Assembly (NCBI RefSeq): GCF_026745355.1
Contig: NC_079206.1
Location: 45,323,216-45,387,215 of the forward strand
From: Beta vulgaris subsp. vulgaris
Lineage: Eukaryota > Streptophyta > Magnoliopsida > Caryophyllales > Amaranthaceae
Reading direction: 5' to 3'
Length of the DNA: 64,000 nucleotides
A model generated the notes under the pieces. That model searched no databases. It was not told the origin of the DNA and saw only the letters and a list, made by a program, of their open reading frames with translations. A program made the translations under genes and the position numbers. Positions within the stretch are counted from its first letter, which is position 1. Each line of letters begins with the position of its first letter. This document shows positions 34,655 through 45,156 of this stretch, piece after piece.

Positions 34655-34666
34655 TGGTATCAGAGC
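34655..34666 (+). promoter_or_regulatory. Primer binding site, initiator tRNA-Met
   Basis: TGGTATCAGAGC is an exact match to the canonical copia PBS, two bases after the LTR end. Confidence 0.95.
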
Positions 34667-34716
34667 TAGAACTCACGTAAGATAGGAAACCCTATTGAGA
34701 AAAGATCCAAGGAACA

Positions 34717-35988
34717 ATGAATACCACCGAGAAACTTGAAGAAGGTTATTCCACTCAAAGGCCTCCTATGTTCAATGGGAAGTACTACAACTATTGGAAG
34801 AACCGCATGGAGATATTTATCAAAGCTGAAAACTATCAGGTATGGAGAGTCATTGAAGTTGGTGATTTCGAAGTCACAACTACAAATGACAAAAATGAGG
34901 TAACTCTTAAACCCCTCTCTGATTATGACAAATCTGATTTTGAAAAAATCGAAGTAAATGCCATGGCTATTAAATTATTGCATTGTGGACTTGGACCCCA
35001 TGAGCATAATAGAATCATGGGATGCAAATCCGCAAAGCAAATATGGGATTTACTAGAAGTAACCCACGAAGGAACTAATGAAGTTAAAAGATCGAAAATT
35101 GACTTACTTATGAATCAATATGAACTGTTCTGCATGAAATCCAAAGAAAGCATCCGAGACATGTTTACTCGTTTTACTAACATTATAAATGAGTTGGCTT
35201 CTCTTGGAAAGTTTATTTCATCTGAGGAACAGGTTCGAAAGGTTCTTAGGAGTCTTCCTAAGGACAGATGGATGGCTAAAGTCACTGCTCTTCAAGAAAC
35301 AAAAGACTTCACTAAGTTCAACTTAGAACAGCTGGCAGGGTCACTTATGACTCATGAGCTTCACCTTGATACTGAATATGGTGAAAGCTCCAAATCAAAA
35401 TCAATTGCTCTCAAAGCAGATGATGAAGATGATTCGGACTCTGAAGAAGAAGAAGCAGCCCTCATGGTTCGAAAATTTCGAAAGATGTACAGGAACATGA
35501 AGAATGGAAACTTCAAAGGTAAAACTAAGAAATTTTCTAACAAAGCTGCTTGTCATAAATGTGGAAGTACAGATCACTTCATCAAGGAATGTCCTCTTTG
35601 GGAAAATGACAAAACCAAAGAAAGGAACAAGGAACGCTTTGCTGAAAGGAACAAAGAATCAAAAGCACCTTTCTCTAAGGCAAATGTGCGCAAAGCTATG
35701 ATAGCTGCTTGGGGAGATTCAGAGACGGAAGAAGAAGAGGAACAACCAACTGAAGAAACAACAAACCTTTGCCTCATGGCAAACACTGACGAAGAAGAAG
35801 ATGAAAAAAAAATTGAGGTAAGTCAACATGGACTTGAGTCAGAACTAGATGGTAAAACTAGGACTGAAATATATGATCTTCTTTATGATGCAATCTTGAA
35901 TGTAGAGATGAACGTGAAAAAACGTGAAAAACGTGAAACAAACGGAACAAGCCTTAAAGGTTTGCAAGGAACACATAGAATGGCTTAA
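34717..35988 (+). CDS. gag: Sirevirus Gag (423 codons open)
   Basis: The ORF opens MNTTEKLEEGYSTQRPPMFN, the usual Sirevirus Gag start (residues 1-20). A UBN2-type retrotransposon gag domain spans about 60-230 (ANQIWDLL-like KQIWDLLEVTHEGTNEVK, NQYELFCMKSKESI). An acidic run DDEDDSDSEEEEAALMVRKF follows at about 230-250. A complete CX2CX4HX4C knuckle (CHKCGSTDHFIKEC) is at about 278-291, then a second acidic segment with NLCLMA at about 349-354. Gag forms the virus-like particle and binds RNA. The natural frame probably continues through a frameshift near 35960 toward a second knuckle at about 36388-36430 (CMYCGKVGHYINQC). It is the best preserved ORF of the element. Confidence 0.85.
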   Translation: MNTTEKLEEGYSTQRPPMFNGKYYNYWKNRMEIFIKAENYQVWRVIEVGDFEVTTTNDKNEVTLKPLSDYDKSDFEKIEVNAMAIKLLHCGLGPHEHNRIMGCKSAKQIWDLLEVTHEGTNEVKRSKIDLLMNQYELFCMKSKESIRDMFTRFTNIINELASLGKFISSEEQVRKVLRSLPKDRWMAKVTALQETKDFTKFNLEQLAGSLMTHELHLDTEYGESSKSKSIALKADDEDDSDSEEEEAALMVRKFRKMYRNMKNGNFKGKTKKFSNKAACHKCGSTDHFIKECPLWENDKTKERNKERFAERNKESKAPFSKANVRKAMIAAWGDSETEEEEEQPTEETTNLCLMANTDEEEDEKKIEVSQHGLESELDGKTRTEIYDLLYDAILNVEMNVKKREKRETNGTSLKGLQGTHRMA

Positions 35989-36387
35989 GAAAATGAGAAC
36001 GATGTGAAACTAGATTTTTTGATTTTTTGATAAAAACTTAAAAATCAAAGAATTTATGAAGTTTGAAAAATGAAAATTATCTAATTAATTTAGAGATTTC
36101 ACACTTGAAGGAATTTGTCCCTGTTCTGAGTTCCTTTGATATAAGATCAACCCCTTTGAAAGGATACAGATCTGAGATTGAAAAAATAAATAAAGAGAAA
36201 ATTATTTTAAAGGAACAGATCTGTAGTCTTAAAAAGGAACTGGTTGTCGCAAGGAACAGAGGCAAAATCATGAAAGTTCCTAAGTGGATTGAGAAACCAC
36301 AGACCAAAGGAAGGAAGGTCTTGGTTTTGAAAACTACAAGAAAAGGAACAAGACAAAGAAATATGTTGATCTACCTAGTGATAAGTT

Positions 36388-37118
36388 CTGTATGTATTGT
36401 GGCAAGGTAGGTCATTACATAAATCAATGTCAACTAAAATCTGAGATGATTGGGAAAAATGTGACAATAAGTAAGAAAAAATGGGTTGTCAAAACAAATC
36501 CTAGTCAAGAACAGGAACCCACGAAAGATGGGGTTCCTTCAACTAACAACTAGTTGATTTTTGCAGGTTGGAGTGAGGGGGAACAACACTTGGTATCTCG
36601 ATAGTGGTTGTTCCAAGCACATGACAGGAGACAAAACGAAGTTTCTCTCACTCACAACCTATGAAGGTGGAGTGTAACATTTGGTGATAATAAGAAAGGT
36701 AACATTGTTGCTATGGGTAAGGTCGGTAAGTCACCATTACACTCCATTGAAAATGTATTTTTAGTTGAAGGTCTAAAACATAATCTATTAAGCATTTCTC
36801 AATTCTGTGACAAAGGAAATACTGTAAAATTTGATAAAGAAAAATGCTTAATCATCAACATTAAAACTAAGAAGGTTATCTTGGAAGGAACAAGGAAAGG
36901 GAACACATACATTGTGGATCTAGACCTTGTTCCTCAAATCAATTTAACTTGTCTTAGTGTTATTGAAGATGATTCACTTCTATGGCACAAGCGTCTAGGA
37001 CATGCTAGCTTTTCATTACTTGAGAAACTTAGATCAAAAGACCTTGTTTTAGGATTACCATCCATAAAATTTCATATTGATCAAGTTTGTGATGCATGTG
37101 CACGAGGTAAAAAGTAAG
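36388..37118 (+). pseudogene. Sirevirus second knuckle, protease and integrase N-terminus
   Basis: After the second CCHC knuckle, the aspartic protease motif WYLDSGCSKHMTGDKTKFLS is at about 36590-36650. A frame change follows near 36670. Then NVFLVEGLKHNLLSISQFCD and the GAG-pre-integrase zinc site (LLWHKRLGHASFSLLEKL...VCDACARGKK) end at a stop at 37116. The catalytic DSG is intact. The chain is broken by at least two frameshifts. Confidence 0.8.
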
Positions 37119-37129
37119 ATCCTCTTTCA

Positions 37130-38022
37130 AATCTAAAACGATTGTAAGTACCACTAAACATTAGAGTTAATTCATATGGACTTATGTGGACCCATGAGAA
37201 TTCAAAGCAGAAGTGGAAAGAGGTATGTACTTGTGATTGTAGATGACTACTCTAGGTACACTTGGGTTATTTTTCTCCTAGTAAAGATGAAACTTATGAT
37301 GAGTTCCTTGTCTTTGCTAAAAGAGTTCAAAACCTAAGTGGACATAAAATAATGCACATTAGATCAGATCATGGCAAGGAATTCGAAAATTATAAATTTG
37401 ATGACCTAAGCAGAGATAATGGCCTAGATCATAATTTTTCTGCCCCTAGAACACCACAACAAAATGGTGTTGTAGAAAGGAAAAATAGAACTTTGGAGGA
37501 AATGTCTAGAACCATGTTAATTGCTAGTGAACTTCCAAGGAACTTTTGGGCTGAAGCTGTTAATACTGCTTGTCACATAATTAATCGTGCCATGATGAGA
37601 CCTATCATTAATAAAACTCCTTATGAACTTTACTTTGGAAAGAAACCAAACATCACCTATTTTAGAACATTTGGTGCAAATGTTATGTGCATAATAATGG
37701 AAAAGATAATCTTGGAAAATTTGATGCAAGGAGTGATGAAGCAACATTTTTAGGATACTCCTCACATAGTAAAGCTTATAGAGTATATAACAAGAGAACT
37801 ATGTGTGTTGAAGAAAGCATTCATGTAATCTTTGATGAATCTGACAAACATAATCCAAGCATACAGGTTGATGACTATGAGATAGGGTTAGCACAACCAG
37901 TACAAGGAACCAGATTCACAAGAAGAAGAAGAAGTGAAAGAGGAAAGGAACGAGGAATTGAAAATAATGAATCAATGATGTTCCTGTTCCTCAAGGAGGA
38001 GAAGATGCTCCTGTTCCTCTAA
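37130..38022 (+). pseudogene. Sirevirus integrase core and C-terminus
   Basis: A fragment with DLCGPMRIQSRSGKRYVLVI precedes a frameshift near 37270. The segment at 37262-37753 carries IRSDHGKEFENYKFDD (catalytic Asp), PRTPQQNGVVERKNRTLEE (catalytic Glu), WAEAVNTACHIINRAM and ELYFGKKPNITYFRTFG. A further frame change near 37690 leads to NLGKFDARSDEATFLGYSSH. The DDE residues all appear present but are spread over three frames. Integrase would insert the cDNA copy. Confidence 0.8.
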
Positions 38023-38274
38023 ATGAAGGAACTGAGTCCACCGAGGCTAACAGAGGAACAATGAGCAGAGTTCCTCATCACTCAAGGAACTCATGAGGAA
38101 CAACATGTTCCTATAAGAGAGTTTCAACCAAAACCTTGGAGATTACAAAAGTCACATCCTGTGGAACTCATAATCAGCGACATATCCAAAGGTACGCAAA
38201 CTAGATCTCAGTTAAGGAACTTTTGTGCATTTCATGCGTTCCTATCAATGATGGAACCAAGAAATCATGAAGAA

Positions 38275-39127
38275 GCCTTAACTGACTCTGATTGGATTAT
38301 GCAATGCAAGCTGAATTAAATGAGTTTGAAAGAAACAAGGTATGGCATCTAGTTCCTTCATCTAAACAACAAAAAGTAATTGGCTTAAAATGGGTGTTTA
38401 GAAACAAACTAGATGAATATGGAACCATTGTAAGAAACAAAGCTAGACTTGTAGTAAAAGGTTATAACCAACAAGAAGGAATTGATTATGAAGAAACCTT
38501 TGCTCCTGTAGCTAGATTAGAAGCCATTAGAATTTAATTGCATTTGCTGCTTACATGGGATTCAAATTATATCAAATGGATGTTAAGTGTGCATTTTTAA
38601 ATGGCTATCTAAACGAAGATGTATATGTTGAACAACCCCCTGGTTTGAAAATAATAATCTCCCAAATCATGTCTACAAGCTTGATAAAGCTCTTTATGGG
38701 TTAAAACAAGCACCTAGATCATGGTATGAGAGATTATCAAAGTTCCTTTTAGAAAAAATTTAAAAGAGGAAAGGTTGATAAAACCTTGTTCCTAAAATCT
38801 AAAGGAACTGATATTTTGCTTGTTCAAATATATGTTGATGACATCATATTCGGAGCTACTAATGAAACATTGTGCAAAGAATTCTCAAGTCTCATGAGCA
38901 ATGAATTTGAAATGAGTATGATGGGTGAGTTAAATTTCTTTCTTGGACTACAAATCAAACAAACTGAAAAAGGTATAATTGTTCACCAACAAAAATACAT
39001 AAAGGAACTATTAAAGAAATATGGCCTCGAAAATTCAAAGATAAATCACACTCCTATGGGAACTTCAACTAGATTAGATGAAGACTCCATAGGAACAAGT
39101 GTTGATCAAACAAAAATAGAGGAATGA
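38275..39127 (+). pseudogene. Sirevirus reverse transcriptase
   Basis: Segments in order are [60 protein letters not shown], then (after a frameshift at about 38537) [40 protein letters not shown] (another shift), and the active site IYVDDIIFGATNET at about 38828. The catalytic Asp pair and the QMDVKxAFLNG motif are intact. The three breaks remove enzyme function. Confidence 0.88.
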
Positions 39128-39755
39128 TTGGTTCACTTTTGTATCTAACTGCTAGTCGTCCAGACATAGCTTTCAGTGTTGGTTTGTGTGCTAGATTTCA
39201 AGCAAATCCAAAGGAGTCTCACCTCACTGCTGTGAAGAGAATTCTTAGATATCTTAAAGGAACAGATGATCTTGGACTCTACTATCCAAGAAGTGATACA
39301 TTCGAACTAAAAGGATATGCAGATGCAGATTATGCTGGAGATCTTGTAAATAGGAAAAGCACCTCAGGTATGGCACAATTCCTTGGTCATAGTTTAGTTT
39401 CTTGGAGTACCAAGAAACAAAACACAGTTGCTTTATCCACTGCTGAAGCAGAATATGTAGCGCTGCTGCATGTTGCTCTCAAATGCTTTGGATAAAACAA
39501 CAACTTAGTGACTATGGAATAAACTTTGAATGTGTTCCTATTTATTGTGACAATACAAGTGCTATAGTATATCTAAAGATCCAGTGCATCATTCTAGAGT
39601 AAAGCATATACATATTAGACATCACTTTTTAAGAGAAAATGTTGAAAAAGGTTTGATTAAACTTGAGTTTTGTCAAACTGATTATCAGATTGCTGATATC
39701 TAACTAAGCCTTTGCAAAGAGATAGATATGAAAAATTAAGGCTTGAGTTAGGTTA
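39124..39755 (+). pseudogene. Sirevirus RNase H
   Basis: Open from MIGSLLYLTASRPDIAFSVG to a stop near 39495, with KGYADADYAGDLVNRKSTSG (first catalytic Asp), STAEAEYVALL (Glu) and then, after a frameshift, an [13 protein letters not shown] segment and [12 protein letters not shown] near 39610. It degrades the RNA strand during reverse transcription. Pol ends near 39755. Confidence 0.82.
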
Positions 39756-39820
39756 ATAAAAATTAAGTGATTGTTCCTATGTCAATTCCCCCATGTTTGA
39801 ATCAATTTGAGTGACTTTGT

Positions 39821-42180
39821 GTGCTAAAAATAATTGTGTTTAATTGCCTAAGACCATTGCAAATTGGAATGTTGCAAAACATAAACATGAAATCAAAGAA
39901 ATTAAACAACTCACAAATGTCACATAATACTCCCCTTACTGTTCCTAAGGTCAAGAAACATGCATGTATGAAGGAATTGATATGTAGCATTAGTTGTTCC
40001 TATAGCACAAGTTCCTTAGCATTTATTTTCTTTCAAAAATTAAAATTCATAAAAATCCGAAAAATCCGAAAAATCCCAAAAATAAGGGGAACCAGTTTAA
40101 TTAAATCTTGGTTCTTTTTATCTTTTCGTTTTCTTCTTTTATTTTTATTTTTTTTTGCTTTATTCTTTCCCGCGTGTCATAATTACTATTACATGCAAAA
40201 CTTCCTTCTTAATTCATCTAAGAAACCGTGTTCCTCTCAAACTCTTCATCTTCACCATAACCGAAACCTCATCACACCCTTTGATACTCCATAAAAACCT
40301 CCAAACCTTCAAAATCATGGCAAAAACTTCAAGAAATCTCCTTTTCCAACATCAAAAACAACCGACACTTCAAAAATGGAAATTTCTTCATCTCCAACAA
40401 AACCCTTGAAACCGACATAATTCAAGAAAACCCCATAGAGGAACAGCAATTAGAATCTCCTAGAAGGAGATGCGTAGAAGAAAATTGATTGGGGAAGACA
40501 TGAAGAAGAAACCCCGGAACAATCTCAGGGGGAAGAAGAAGAAACTGCACCTGTTCCTTCCAAAGGAACTGTTTCTTCGTCTTCCAAGAAAGGGTCGAAC
40601 GAAGTGAATCTAGGTATGTTTGGGTTTTGCGTCGATTTAGAATGGGCAATAAATAGAATTTTAGAATTAACCTCCATTCTAAAGGAACAAGGCATGGAAT
40701 TCTTGTTTGAATTCGCCTTTAATAATGCTCTTGTTCCTCTAGCTATGGATGAGTTTGTGCAAATTTGTTAATACTAATGGAACTTGCACAACTGAAGTTA
40801 GAGGCAAGAAAATAAGGTTTAATCAAGCAACTTTAAGCAAAGTATGGGAAGTTCCTTGCAAAGGAACTGATTTGTATTTTAAAGGAAAGGAACTGTTTCC
40901 TTTCCGAATTTTCCTCAAGACAAAATCTTGAATATTTTGGAGGAACAGCTGGCCAAAACAAACTTAACCATAATACTCTCTCCCCTTCACAAAGTACTGT
41001 TTAACTTGGTTTGGAGAGCACTCATACCTCGAACTGAAAAGAGGAATGAAGTGGGTCTCTTGGATATGTGTTACATGTTTTGCTTGACCACCATACAAAT
41101 CAATTTCCCTTCCCTCTTCATTCAACATTTAACCACTGTATTGAGAACAATTGTGTATTGGTACGGTGCCTTGATAACTTCTTACTTCATCATTTGAAGT
41201 AAGACTTACGGTTGGACCACATAGGAGTCAAACAAGGGAACATCTTGAATGAGAAGACCCTAAATGGACTTGGCTTGTCTGTCCAAGAAGGTGTTCTCAT
41301 TCAAGGAAGAATGGCTTCCATTCCTCAGGAAAAAGAAAACTGCCCAAACTGGACTTAGAAGAGATAATGATGTATTCTTGGATAACCTGTTCCTAACCGG
41401 AGGAACCAAACCTAAGAGGCGCAAACACATTGCCATAAGCCTAAACCCTCTGTTCCTCTGAGAGTGAGAAAGAGCACTCGTGAAAAATTGCTCCTTCCTG
41501 TTCCTTCCAAGAGGACTCTCCTTTAGTCCTTTCGGATAATGAGGAACAGGTACCCTCACTCTCAAGGAACCTACTCCACCACCATCTCCCAAATCTCTGT
41601 TCCTTTCACAAAATCCCTCCATTTCACCTTCTCCTTCTCTGTTCCTTCAGTTTTGAGCAGTTGAAGGATGAAATAAAAGGCCAAATCCTTTTGCTTCCAC
41701 CTCCACAACTCTTCCACCCACACCACCATTCTTCCTCCCTTTATCACCCTTCACCTTCTGTTTCCATTCCTGGAACAGATGAGCCTTCCACTCAAACCCC
41801 TCCAGTTCCTTCACAAATCCCCATCTGCCTCAGTTCCAAGGGTAAGGAACAGGAAATCCGGATGAACTAACTGGGTTAATGAACTGCCTTCCTGCACAAC
41901 ATATGATAAAATTTTACAATCATCTTCATTGGACTTTGGATGCCAAAACTGATACTATGATAAGTCTTATGAAGAACTTGAGTGATACGTGGTTGCGCAG
42001 CAAAAGAAGATGGACTCTATGGCTCGTGCCTTGGAGGAGCTGAAGGAACAGGTTGACTCAATCATGGGGTGGTGATGAAAAATTGGAGGATGTGGTTGAA
42101 GAAGAAGTTGTAGAGGAACACCATTCCCCTTCCCTTTCTTAGTTTTTTTTTGTTTTGTTGTTCCTGTTTCTTTCATCAAG
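39821..42180 (+). pseudogene. Sirevirus extra (env-like) region with plant-transposon-type domain
   Basis: About 2.4 kb between pol and the 3' LTR holds a broken ORF in several frames. Recognisable pieces are NTNGTCTTEVRGKKIRFNQA followed by TLSKVWEVPCKGTDLYF (40765-40880), then WRALIPRTEKRNEVGLLDMC (41010-41070) and a C-terminal MARALEELKEQVDSIMGW helix (42015-42075). The first piece resembles the putative plant transposon domain found in extra ORFs of several retroelements. Some Sireviruses have an extra ORF here, often called env-like. No transmembrane segment is convincing, so an envelope role is not supported. Confidence 0.5.
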
Positions 42181-42435
42181 GAACACAACTTTTGTTTTCC
42201 TTTTTCTTTTCTTTCTTTGTTTTGTTATGGAAGAAGTGCTATATAATCAATGACTTTTGCTATATGTCTATGTTTCTAAATGTTTGCATAATTTCTTCCT
42301 TGGAATGGCTAGTATTATGTGATTGATGTTTGAGCAAGTTTACTCTTTGATTTTCTAACTTAACCACAATGGTGCTTGCTATATTGGTCTTAAGGTGTTA
42401 AATCAATTCATCAATTCATGCAGAGTCTATTCTTT

Positions 42436-42696
42436 TTGAGGATGACAAAGGGGGAAAAGGATTTAAGGAACAAACTGTACATAAACTTAAAAAATAAAAT
42501 TGAAAAAAATTAAAAATGGATAAGGTAAATGAAAAATCAAAAATAGGTTAAGGTAAATGAAAAATCAAAATTCAGTTACTACATAATTGTGTTTTATTTT
42601 TCATTTTCTTCTTTATGTTTTTATTTTCATTCACTTATATTATTTGTTATTTTCCTTAGTTTGTACCTTTGTTGTCATCATCAAAAAGGGGGAAAT
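42436..42696 (+). promoter_or_regulatory. Polypurine tract region with two PPT-like motifs
   Basis: AAAAAGGGGGAAAT (42683-42696) abuts the 3' LTR and is the functional-position PPT. A second, similar tract (GACAAAGGGGGAAAAGG) lies ~240 bp upstream at about 42444. Duplicated PPT-like motifs upstream of the LTR are known in Sireviruses. Confidence 0.8.
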
Positions 42697-44043
42697 TGTT
42701 GAACCCTAGTTTTGATAATGACAAAGAAACAAAGGAACAAACTAAGTAGTGAACTAATGAATTATTTAAGTGTATGGTGTTTAAGGTATCAATGCAAGGA
42801 ACTGGGAGAATACGAAGTCAATGAAGAAGTCAAGAGAGGATTTCAAAGGCTAAGTAAAGAAGTTTCTATGTTGATACTGGAGCAAGCATTGGATCAAGAA
42901 AAATAGAAGCTAGGCGTTTTATTTTCTAGTTCCAATGTAAAGGAACAAAGAAAGAATGGTAAGGAACTGTGGCAGTTATTTGAGAATGAAGGTTTGTTCC
43001 TTTGTAAGGAACAAACTAAGTGGCACTTAGCAATATGTTAAAGGAACTAGTAATAAAAGGAACTAGACTTAGGCGTGTAATTATTAACGGTTAAAAAGAT
43101 ATGAGTAAGTCATGCCTAATTATAGGAAATTAGTTATATCTAATTTCAAATGATAAAATCAGTTTTAAAAAGAAAATCTGTTTAAGGAAAAGATTTTATT
43201 TTTCGGAAAATAAGAAAATAAATATCCAGTTGTTAGAAAGATTTTATTTAAAATATTATTTTCTTAAAGATTAAAATTCAGTTTAAAGATAAAAAGAGTT
43301 TTATAAAACTGATTTTCGGATAAGCTCAAGGAACTCCTATTATTAGGAGTAATGGCTGAATATCCACGTTCATTTTAGTTCATGGGATCATGGGACATGA
43401 TGTAAAACGTGTTCCTTAGGGGAAGGAACATCATGGGTAATGGATTAAACATGTACTCTAATTTAATCCCACGTTCTTCATGATTAACACTATAAATATA
43501 GAAGTCTAGATAAGTTCCAAATTGTGCTGACTAAGTAATTAAGTGAGTTTAACTTATTAAGTGTCAGTGCCTTCATTCTCTCATAATAGCCATTTGTTCT
43601 TTGCCTTCTTACTCTAATTCCACTAAGCTTATTTCGATCAATTGTATTTTGGTTTTTGGGGTAAGGGAACTTTGAGTGAAGTTCTGTAAGACAGAGGCTT
43701 TGAGTGAAGCTTGTATGTGTGAGAAAACTTCGAGTGAAGTTGAGAGGAACTGCTGTTAAGGGAACAGTGCTCAGGAACTTGAGTTTAGGAACTCAAGGTG
43801 TGGCTCGAGTTAGAATTAGGTTGTAACAAGTTGTTTGGCCTAATTAGTGAAAGTGTTGAGTTTAAAATCCCTAGTGGTCGAGGTTGTTTCTTCTTGTTGG
43901 GCCCAAGAAGTTTTTCCTCGTAAAAATCCCTTGTGTTCCTTTAGCTTGTTTATTCGTTTAAGTTTTAATTTCCGCAAAAAGTTACGTTTATTTCTACACA
44001 TACAATTCACCCCCCCTCTTGTAGTGTTCCTAGGGAAATAACA
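42697..44043 (+). repeat. Sirevirus 3' LTR
   Basis: A near copy of 33284-34652 that is 22 bp shorter. Most differences are single-base gaps in this copy, plus scattered substitutions. It ends GGGAAATAACA directly before the GTACT duplication. Confidence 0.92.
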
Positions 44044-44410
44044 GTACTTAGAATGTAATTCCTCATTGTGTCTTTATCAGACTTTTTCCTCTCTATTTAT
44101 ACATGCATTTTTTGTCTGTCGTTGCTCATTTAACTGTTGGGAACTAATCCCATGTTGTTCGCCACATACTCCTAGAATCATGGAAGGAGGTTTACACCCG
44201 TTGTGCTTGAAATTCTTCCCCTTTTGTAGGCTTAGTTTGTTGCAACGTTCTCTTTAGCGAGTTGTAGTTGACTCATTCTTCCTTAACTCGAACTATTTAT
44301 TAAACACGTCTTTGTCATGTTATCTGCTTAATCAGCTTGCGCACTTATGGTTACTATCTGGTATCCTTAGCTGGTTCCAACTAGCTGTAACAATTGCATT
44401 ACCTGCGACA

Positions 44411-45156
44411 CCCAACTTAGGCAAATATTTAGGACATAAAAATTGTCCCTAACTTGTGATGTTAACCGGTGCACAACTTGGTTAAATCGCGAGTTACCAA
44501 AGAAAGCTTCTCTCTCCTCCAGCTTTCTCACATCGCGACTCGAAAGCTTCTCTCTCCTCAAGCTTTCTCACTCGCGAGCTTTTCTGTTTTCTCATCTATC
44601 ACCAAATTCTTACTTTCTCTCTGTTATTGTTTTTTAATTTAAAAATTTACCCTATTTTTCAGCCATGGATCTGCTTATTCAAGCTTCGTGTTTCTCTCTA
44701 GATCGATCTCCAATTTCGATAACCTCGGTATTATTTTTTAGTGTTGATACAATTTTCGATTTCGAATTGTCAATAGCTAGGCGATGAAAGCTTCATGTTC
44801 CCTCCATTGCGACCATGGATTTTGCAAAAAGTTTCAGAAATATGGGGAAAGAAAGAGGAAAAATAAAGAAGGGAGAATCCTTAACAGTAGGGAGATGTTT
44901 ATTAGTTAATTTTTTTTAAAAAAAAAGAAATCCCGAATTTGGAATGAAGTCACATGGATTTTAGAAACACGGTAATTAGAATAATGAATTTCAAATTCTT
45001 AGCTTCGCGAAACAGATGAATTGGAATTGAATGTTGGGATTTCAATTCCTAAAATTGAAATCAAAGAATTAAAATGAATTCAAAGTTTTCAAACACTATC
45101 TTAAATGAATTAACTATGTTCTTACCTTGTCACCCTTGCAGGACTTGGTGCAATTA
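44411..45156 (+). other. Leader side of the Tat antisense extra ORF
   Basis: Between the Tat LTR and the Tekay-type solo LTR. It holds a direct duplication of ~35 bp (GAAAGCTTCTCTCTCCTC at 44502 and 44540). A short frame, MDLLIQASCFSLDRSPISIT, starts at 44664. A possible splice acceptor (CCCTTGCAG, 45132-45140) precedes sequence that continues in frame across the solo LTR. The MITE-like AT-rich stretch 44890-45110 has local inverted repeats. Assignment is tentative. Confidence 0.35.

Larger units (their letters stand above)
33284..44043 (+). mobile_element. Sirevirus (Ty1/copia, Maximus/SIRE lineage), structurally complete, 10.76 kb
   Basis: Identical 5-bp duplications GTACT (33279-33283 and 44044-44048) flank TGTTGAACC...AACA LTRs of 1369 and 1347 bp. 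An iMet-type PBS follows the 5' LTR. gag and pol come in copia order (gag, protease, integrase, RT, RNase H). A ~2.6-kb extra region lies before the polypurine tract. Gag with two CCHC knuckles and an acidic EEEE...NLCLMA segment, plus the large region after pol, point to the Sirevirus group. pol has at least six frameshifts, so it is non-autonomous. Confidence 0.95.
33020..44410 (-). repeat. 3' LTR of the Tat element, split by the Sirevirus
   Basis: Proposed ends are TGTCGCAGG (minus-strand start, 44410) and CCTGTGCA (33020), a near-inverted pair. Excluding the Sirevirus and one copy of its duplication, the LTR is about 626 bp. A minus-strand TATA box (TGTATAAATAGAGAGG) lies at about 44090-44105, and the R/U5 part has GTGGACTCATAGCCACCCGC. 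A weak PPT (CTAAGTTGGGTG) precedes it. The ends are my inference; the matching 5' LTR is outside the window. Confidence 0.55.

Noticed and set aside
40030..42180. Viral envelope gene in the Sirevirus
   Set aside because: The position fits an env-like ORF, but no signal peptide, cleavage site or membrane anchor is visible, so an envelope function is not claimed.
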